64,000 nt of DNA, from positions 1 to 64,000 of the forward strand of contig CAZDOO010000005.1 of assembly GCA_964507045.1 (NCBI GenBank). Reading direction: 5' to 3'. Shown here one piece after another: positions 58,727-64,000 of the stretch. The translations under genes were made by a program, and so were the position numbers. Every line of letters begins with the position of its first letter. Position 1 is the stretch's first letter. The stretch is from UBA8199 sp964507045. Its GTDB lineage: Bacteria > Verrucomicrobiota > Verrucomicrobiia > Limisphaerales > UBA8199. A model generated the notes under the pieces. It did no database searches. It was not told where the DNA came from and saw nothing but the letters and a program-made list of their open reading frames with translations.

Positions 58727-59437
58727 CTACGCCCCGGCGGCTCCGGCCGTTCTTGAGAAGTGGATCGAGTCCTCGTAACGCTTGGTCAGCAGTCGCACCC
58801 GCTGCGAAAGCACTCGGGCCAGCGCAAAGGTGAAGGGGGCGGCCAGCGCCGGCGCCTCCGCAAACATCTTCTTTAGTGCTCCCGCGGACACTTTGATCAG
58901 GATACTTGGCTGATTGGCGATTACATCAGCGGAGCGCGGCCCGTGATCGAGAATCGCCAGCTCGCCGAAACACTCGCCTACCCCCAAGGTAGCCAGCGTC
59001 GTTTCCTGCCCGCCAATCATCACCCGGGCGCGCACTTCGCCCTCCAGCACCATAAACAATGCGTCGCCGTGATCGCCTTTGTTCACGACAGTCCCAAAGG
59101 GTGGCACCTTGACCACCTCGACGTAGGTCAGCAGTGACGCCAGCAGCTTCTCGTCAACGTCCGCCAGCATCTTGATGCGGCGCAGTGAACCCGGCTGGAT
59201 TCCCAGCGCGTCCGCCGAGGCGGCGGCACCCGGTGGTAGCTTGGACTTGAACAAGACCTTGAGCTCAGTCAGGTCCGATGCCCGCGACCAGTTGGCGTCC
59301 TTTTCCCTAAATACCCAGGTGTTGGCCGTCACCTTGCCTTGTTTAATCCAAGTCACCAGGGCGGGCAACTCCACCGGCCCATAGGCGATGTTATCCGCTC
59401 CCCAGGCCCGATAACTGACGCTCGCGTTCGCTTCCAT
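58727..59437 (-). CDS. GYF_2 and cyclic-nucleotide-binding protein
   Basis: The 236-residue protein has an N-terminal GYF_2-like domain (residues 8-60: RAWGADNIAYGPVELPALVTWIKQGKV..NTWVFREKDANW). A cyclic-nucleotide-binding domain follows at about 85-215, with the phosphate-binding cassette GECFGELAILDHGPRSADVIA, including the Glu and Arg that contact cAMP or cGMP. There is no DNA-binding domain. It is a likely receiver of the signal made by the cyclase at 60279. Confidence 0.85.
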   Translation of the reverse strand: MEANASVSYRAWGADNIAYGPVELPALVTWIKQGKVTANTWVFREKDANWSRASDLTELKVLFKSKLPPGAAASADALGIQPGSLRRIKMLADVDEKLLASLLTYVEVVKVPPFGTVVNKGDHGDALFMVLEGEVRARVMIGGQETTLATLGVGECFGELAILDHGPRSADVIANQPSILIKVSAGALKKMFAEAPALAAPFTFALARVLSQRVRLLTKRYEDSIHFSRTAGAAGA

Positions 59438-59744
59438 ACGAGGGCTTGGTTACCGCAGACCAGAATCGTTGTCAAACCTTTCTCCGCCTCCCGTTGCGGC
59501 AACAACGGACGATAGACAACCACACCCGGACTGCACTAATCTCGTCACTGAATTCGATGAACGGGTCAACCGGATGAACCAAGACAAAATCACAGTCGCG
59601 AACGCGGATGGCGATAAGGGTCATGGGTGCGCCTTGGCCGCATTGCGGGTTCAGCGCAGTCCCGGGGCCTGGGTTGGGCGGGCGGGCAGCGCACCGATCT
59701 AGTGCAGGACCGTCGTTGGTCGTCCAAAGAAAGGATTAAGAACT
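59438..59744. other. Divergent intergenic region
   Basis: This 307-base gap separates the divergent cyclic-nucleotide-binding and V4R genes. It should carry both promoters, but I see no clear boxes, repeats or RNA. Confidence 0.5.
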
Positions 59745-60269
59745 ATGTTTAAAGAAGAGCGAAGCCAAAGCCAATTCGACTGGACCATGTTAGGCGACCT
59801 CAAGGAAGGGCGCCCCAACCTTGGCCCCATGACGCACGTAGCCGTTTACCGTTTGATGCAGTTTACCCTTCGCGACATCCTCATCCGCGATTTTGGGGTC
59901 GAGAAGGCTGACCGGGCCTTCTTCGAGGCGGGCAAAAGGGCCGGTCAGGAGTACTTCAAGCACATCCTGACCGAGAAGGGGGACTTGAATCACTTCTTCG
60001 CCAATATCCAACATACGATGAAAGAGCTCGCCATCGGCATCTTCCGGGTCGAGTCGGCTGACCTCGAGCGGGGCTCTTTCGTGGTAACGGTGGACGAGGA
60101 CCTCGATTGCTCCGGCATCCCGGTTTGCTCGGAGCAAATCTGCACCTACGATGAGGGGTTTATTGCGGGGCTGCTGCTGGCCTACTCGGGGAAAGATTAC
60201 CTGGTCAAGGAAGTTGACTGCTGGGGGTCGGGGGCTCGGACTTGTCGGTTCACCGTGGTCCCCAAATGA
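59745..60269 (+). CDS. V4R-domain sensor protein
   Basis: The 174-residue protein is a 4-vinyl-reductase (V4R) fold: AGKRAGQEYF, a late DEDLDCSGIPVCSEQICTYDEGFIAGLL and VDCWGSGARTCRFTV. These domains bind small molecules or hydrophobic ligands through conserved cysteines. Nine bases separate it from the cyclase gene, so it probably controls cyclase activity. Confidence 0.85.
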   Translation: MFKEERSQSQFDWTMLGDLKEGRPNLGPMTHVAVYRLMQFTLRDILIRDFGVEKADRAFFEAGKRAGQEYFKHILTEKGDLNHFFANIQHTMKELAIGIFRVESADLERGSFVVTVDEDLDCSGIPVCSEQICTYDEGFIAGLLLAYSGKDYLVKEVDCWGSGARTCRFTVVPK

Positions 60270-60278
60270 AGCAAGGCG

Positions 60279-61691
60279 ATGATCTCTGTCGAAGAAGCGC
60301 TCATTGACTCCATTACCGCAGCGTTTCATGACCTTCGCACTGGGAAGGTCCCGCCCCCGATTCGCATGCCGGACGATCTGCCGGACAACGAGATTCGCCA
60401 GCTCATCACCTATGTGAATCGCTTCCTTTGCGAGTTCGCGCCCGTGGCCGAGGCCATGGAGCAGATCGCCCGGGGAGACCTCGAAACCCGCCCGCTGTTG
60501 GGCCGGATGGCCGGGATCCAGTCCTTAAAGGCGCTGCAATCGAACCTTCGGCACCTTACTTGGAAGACCCAGCAGATCGCGGCGGGGGACCTGGAGCAGA
60601 AGGTTGACTTCATGGGGGACTTCTCTACTGCCTTCAACAGCATGACCCAGCAGCTCAAGGACTCCTACCAGGAGCTCGAGCGTCGCAACGAGTTCATCCG
60701 AAAGGTCTTTGGCCGCTACACCAGCGACGAAGTCGTGGAAGCGCTCCTGGACGCGCCCGACGGGCTCAAGCTTGGTGGCGAGAAACGGGAGGTTACGATC
60801 CTGATGTCCGATCTTCGTGGCTTCACCGCCCTGGCGGAGCGGCTGGAGGCTGCCGAGGTTGTCTCCCTGCTGAACCATTATCTCTCGGCCATGGTTGAAG
60901 TGATCCAACGGAACGGTGGGACCATTGATGAGATCATTGGGGACGCCATCCTGGTGCTGTTTGGCGCCCCGGTGGCCCTGGAGAATGATGCCCAGCGGGC
61001 GGTCCTTTGCGCCCTGGGGATGCAGAAGGCGATGGGGGGCGTGAATGAACAGAATCTCCAAAGGGGTTGGCCCGTGATTGAGATGGGAATCGCGCTCCAC
61101 ACCGGGGATGTGGTGGTCGGCAACATTGGATCCACGAAGCGGTCGAAGTACGGGGTCGTTGGGCGGACGATTAATACCACGGCACGGATCGAGAGCTTCA
61201 GCGTAGGGGGCCAGGTAATCGTCTCCCCCACGCTGATACACGCGGCCGGCCCCGGCCTCATCCTCGGCGACGAGGTCGAGGTCCACGCCAAGGGCATGAA
61301 GGAGGCGCTCTGCTGTCGTCAGTTGCTGGGCCACGAGACCCATCCGGAGCTGGGGCTGGAGGAGGAAACGGCCTGCATCGCGCTGGCCGAGCCGGTGCGC
61401 GTTCAATACGTTCTGCTGACCGGCAAGCACTTTGATGAGAAGATGGAGTCCGGGGTTCTTGTCTCTCTGTCCCGCCGGCGAGCCGTGATCGAGGCCCGCG
61501 GCCCGCTGCCTGTTTTCTCCAACATCCTGCTTCGTTTGGAGGCGGTGGCTGGCGAGGAAGAAGTGCCGGAGTTATACGCCAAAGTGCTCCGCCCCTTCGG
61601 CGAATCAGGCAACCGGCATTTCATACACTTTACCTCGGTGCCACCTGGCGTGCGTGCCCGGTTGAGCCGGCTCGCAGACCGGAGCACATGA
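60279..61691 (+). CDS. Class III nucleotide cyclase with HAMP and PilZ-like domains
   Basis: The 470-residue protein has HAMP-like helices at about 40-130, a class III cyclase domain at about 160-340 and a C-terminal part with a PilZ-like pattern (LSRRRAVIEARGPL...). The cyclase residues are the metal Asp in ILMSDLRGFTALAERL and in DEIIGDAILVLFGAP, and KYGVVGRTINTTARIES. No membrane helix is seen, so it is cytosolic. The product, cAMP or cGMP, cannot be decided. Confidence 0.88.
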   Translation: MISVEEALIDSITAAFHDLRTGKVPPPIRMPDDLPDNEIRQLITYVNRFLCEFAPVAEAMEQIARGDLETRPLLGRMAGIQSLKALQSNLRHLTWKTQQIAAGDLEQKVDFMGDFSTAFNSMTQQLKDSYQELERRNEFIRKVFGRYTSDEVVEALLDAPDGLKLGGEKREVTILMSDLRGFTALAERLEAAEVVSLLNHYLSAMVEVIQRNGGTIDEIIGDAILVLFGAPVALENDAQRAVLCALGMQKAMGGVNEQNLQRGWPVIEMGIALHTGDVVVGNIGSTKRSKYGVVGRTINTTARIESFSVGGQVIVSPTLIHAAGPGLILGDEVEVHAKGMKEALCCRQLLGHETHPELGLEEETACIALAEPVRVQYVLLTGKHFDEKMESGVLVSLSRRRAVIEARGPLPVFSNILLRLEAVAGEEEVPELYAKVLRPFGESGNRHFIHFTSVPPGVRARLSRLADRST

Positions 61692-61723
61692 ATCATGTAA
61701 CATGCTAACACCAACAAACCAAC

Positions 61724-62542
61724 ATGAACAGAGCCAAACATCCCACTCCTGAACTCTCGCAGCGACTTCAATTAACTCACAGCCAACCGCTCCTGACACT
61801 CCTGGGACTCGCTGCTGCCTTCCTTGCTAGTGTGGCGGTTGCCGCAGAAAACAAGACCGGCGAACTCCCGCCATTGCGTGTCGGGGTCTCTCCGGTTCTG
61901 CCCCCGATGGTTTTCAAACAAGGCAATCAGCTCGTGGGCGTTGAAGTGGACCTGGCGCGGGCGCTGGGGGATAAGCTGGGGCGAAAAGTTGTCTTCGTGG
62001 AGCTGGATTGGAAAGACCAGACCGAGGCGCTGGTTGCCGGAAAGACAGATGTTATCATGTCCTCCATGTCAATGACCTCGGCGCGCCAGGCAGTCATGAG
62101 TTTAACCCGGCCCTACTTCAGGATCGGGCAAATGGCATTAGTCCGCCGCGGGGACCGGAACAAGCATCTCCTGGGCCTGATAGTTCCACCCGGCACGAAG
62201 GTCGCGGTGATCAAAGCCACCACCGGCGACTTTTTGGTGCAGCGTGAATTCCCCAAGGCCAAGCCCAAGACTTACACCCGCGGCGAGGATGCGGCCCGGG
62301 CGCTCATGCGGGGCAGCGTGGACCTTTTCGTCACCGATTCCACGCTGGTGTGGTATCTGGCGGGCACCCACGCCGCAGACGGATTGACGGCGGCTCCGGT
62401 CCTGCTCAGCGAGGAAATGCTTGCCTGGGGCGTGCGTCGCGGCAACGACGAATTGCTGGCGGCGGCCAACCAGTTTATTGAACGCGCCAACCAAGACGGC
62501 ACCCTCATGAAGACTTTCCGCCGCTGGATGGCGGTGGAGTAG
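61724..62542 (+). CDS. Family 3 solute-binding protein
   Basis: The 272-residue protein has a signal peptide (LLTLLGLAAAFLASVAVAAENK) and the SBP_bac_3 fold: RVGVSPVLPPMVF, VGVEVDLARALGDKLGRKV, GKTDVIMSSMSMTSAR and DLFVTDSTLVWY. It binds amino acids or similar small ligands in the periplasm. No ABC transporter genes follow, so it may serve a distant transporter or be a sensor. Confidence 0.88.
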   Translation: MNRAKHPTPELSQRLQLTHSQPLLTLLGLAAAFLASVAVAAENKTGELPPLRVGVSPVLPPMVFKQGNQLVGVEVDLARALGDKLGRKVVFVELDWKDQTEALVAGKTDVIMSSMSMTSARQAVMSLTRPYFRIGQMALVRRGDRNKHLLGLIVPPGTKVAVIKATTGDFLVQREFPKAKPKTYTRGEDAARALMRGSVDLFVTDSTLVWYLAGTHAADGLTAAPVLLSEEMLAWGVRRGNDELLAAANQFIERANQDGTLMKTFRRWMAVE

Positions 62543-62771
62543 TCAAAGGAACTCTCGCCTCTCCCCGCAAAGTCAGCGGCGTTCTGACGAGCAGCCGTCA
62601 CGCTGAAGTGCGTGGCGCGAAGGCGGAGTTTGGCCGGCAGGGGGCGATGTAAAGGGGGCAGCCATGAGAATGTCAGGTTGAGCATCCCAGCAGATGGCAC
62701 TTGCCTTTCGCCGGTATTGGCGGCAGAAGGAGACAGGGTGAAACGATGACATTCTCATTGACCAGCCCTTT

Positions 62772-64000
62772 ATGACCCAGGAAGAAATAAAGCCGGATAT
62801 TCAACAAGTGCAAAAGGAGCGAACAGAGGGAAACCGTCGCGCCGGATTGCCTCCGGATGCGTCTCGTCGTCCGACAGCCCGCAACCGTCCGGAGAAGTTC
62901 TGGCTGGCGGTGTCGCTCGGGGCTGTCCTGTGGCTGACCTTGAGTGGATGCCGGGTGGCCGAAGAGACAGTCCAGGTGCCGATGAAGGCGGTCAGCGCGA
63001 TCGTGCCCGGCCCGAAATCCGCCCAAGTGGATCCGGCGACGGTGCAAGCCGAGTTGCAGCGTTATGCCGACGAGTATGCCAGCCGGACAGCGGCGGCGCT
63101 GGATGATTGCGCGGCGCGAACCGGGACGCCGGAGGCGCGCTATCAAGCGCTGCAATGGAAGGTTTCCGTTGGCTCGGCGGCGGTGAGCATCGCCAGCGCG
63201 CCCAATCCCCAGGCAAACCTTTTGGACTTTCTTGCGCTCGCCACGTCCACGCGGATGTTCCTGGAGCAAGGCTGGCTCAAGAGCACCAATGGTCCGGCCT
63301 GCGAGCCCTGGCTGATTACCAGCCGTAACCTCGAAACCAACGCCTGGAAACTGGCCCGGGGGATCTTCAGCCCGGAACAGCAGCAGGAACTGCGCGACTC
63401 CATCGGCCGCTGGTGGGAGGAGAACCCTGACGCGCGGACCAGTTTTTTTGTGCGGCCGCAGGAGTTCAGCACCCTCATCCGGCAGACCGGTGAGAAGTCT
63501 GACCGGCCGGGGAGCGTCTTCGCCCTCGTGGGACTGGACCCGACCGCTGGTCTTGACCCGGCGGTGCGCGAGGTGGCGCGCACCCGCCTGCTGGCGGGGC
63601 GGGCTATGTTCATGCTAGAGCGCATGCCCTTCCTCGTGCGCTGGCAGGCCGAACTGCTGGCCAACGACCTGCTTCGCCAGGAACAGGTCGGCGCCGCCCT
63701 CACCAGCGCCGACCGCCTCAGCCGGGCGGCGGAATCCGCGAGCCAGACTGCCGCGCAATTGCCTGACCGCATCACGGCCGAACGCAGGGCCGTGATCGAG
63801 GCGTTGGAGGCCCAGGAAGGCCGGCTGCGGGAGCTTTCCGCGGAAGTTGGCCGCACGCTCACGGCGGGTGAGAAGATGTCGGCGTCGCTCAACACCACGA
63901 TCACCACCTTTGACGCCTTGATGAAACGCTTCGGGGTCGGCGAGCCGGCAACCGCCCCACCGGACACGAATTCACCCCCCTTCGATATCCTCAATTACGC
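62772..64000 (+). CDS. Lipoprotein-like protein, cut by the window edge
   Basis: The frame starts at ATG 62772 and stays open for at least 409 residues to the window end. After a 40-residue charged leader there is a hydrophobic helix ending in LSGC (residues 43-62), a possible lipobox. The rest is helical, with a coiled-coil-like stretch near 330-390. A chemosensor-like or envelope role is possible. The family is not recognised. Confidence 0.7.
   Translation, partial: MTQEEIKPDIQQVQKERTEGNRRAGLPPDASRRPTARNRPEKFWLAVSLGAVLWLTLSGCRVAEETVQVPMKAVSAIVPGPKSAQVDPATVQAELQRYADEYASRTAAALDDCAARTGTPEARYQALQWKVSVGSAAVSIASAPNPQANLLDFLALATSTRMFLEQGWLKSTNGPACEPWLITSRNLETNAWKLARGIFSPEQQQELRDSIGRWWEENPDARTSFFVRPQEFSTLIRQTGEKSDRPGSVFALVGLDPTAGLDPAVREVARTRLLAGRAMFMLERMPFLVRWQAELLANDLLRQEQVGAALTSADRLSRAAESASQTAAQLPDRITAERRAVIEALEAQEGRLRELSAEVGRTLTAGEKMSASLNTTITTFDALMKRFGVGEPATAPPDTNSPPFDILNY

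Overview
The window looks like a chromosomal segment of a GC-rich member of the Verrucomicrobiota or a close PVC relative. This is inferred from the gene style: an ECF sigma factor with a Ser/Thr kinase, several FGE-fold (sulfatase-modifying-factor) domains, WG repeats, a DUF3307 protein and Mpl. No rRNA is present to settle the taxonomy. It has three parts.

Part A (1-23.0 kb) is a single-strand cluster of 26 genes, all on the minus strand. Reading with transcription: a HEAT-repeat protein, an ECF sigma factor, an FGE-WG protein, a set of small unknown proteins, a Clp-N protein with a decayed ATPase site, and a 1168-residue soluble fusion of Clp-N, ClpB-type AAA+, receiver, FtsH-type AAA+ and M41 protease. 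Then come ankyrin-repeat proteins, a Cys-rich repeat protein, a second copy of a three-gene small-protein module, a zinc-ribbon membrane protein, a rhomboid protease, a Ser/Thr kinase fused to an FGE domain, and more ankyrin and unknown proteins. At least nine otherwise unrelated proteins begin or end with a short aromatic-basic tag (N-terminal forms like NWIRRLFGK, C-terminal forms like RWWQFWK or WWRRLFRK). A two-block promoter-like motif precedes three genes, and a different conserved element precedes the sigma and HEAT genes. This is the best candidate for an undescribed system: probably a regulated protein-quality or signalling assembly organised by the tag and the Clp/FtsH machine. The function is unproven.

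Part B (24.8-55.3 kb) is a 30.5-kb element integrated in the 3' end of a tRNA-Leu(CAG) gene. It is bounded by 24-bp identical att cores and carries its own integrase at the tRNA end. It has regulators, primase and helicase, small and large terminase, portal, scaffold, capsid and head-completion genes, then ends at attR with no tail, lysis or baseplate genes. That layout fits a capsid-forming phage satellite better than a complete prophage. Its cargo includes an HD/phosphoribosyltransferase/GHKL-ATPase operon, a Vsr/C5-methylase/GIY-YIG restriction operon, an XRE-ImmA/IrrE plus PIN pair, large unknown proteins and a secreted FGE-fold protein. Two gene-free tracts (46.3-48.3 and 49.4-50.3 kb) around the latter are packed with long, RNA-compatible hairpins, including a perfect 27-bp stem. 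A second tyrosine recombinase sits on the other side of the tRNA, pointing away from it.

Part C (55.3-64.0 kb) is ordinary chromosome: a BPL_N-type amidotransferase-like protein, the peptidoglycan recycling ligase Mpl, a DUF3307 membrane protein, a GYF_2/cyclic-nucleotide-binding protein, a V4R sensor beside a class III nucleotide cyclase, a family 3 solute-binding protein and a truncated lipoprotein-like gene at the window edge. All calls come from reading the sequence; no database search was run.
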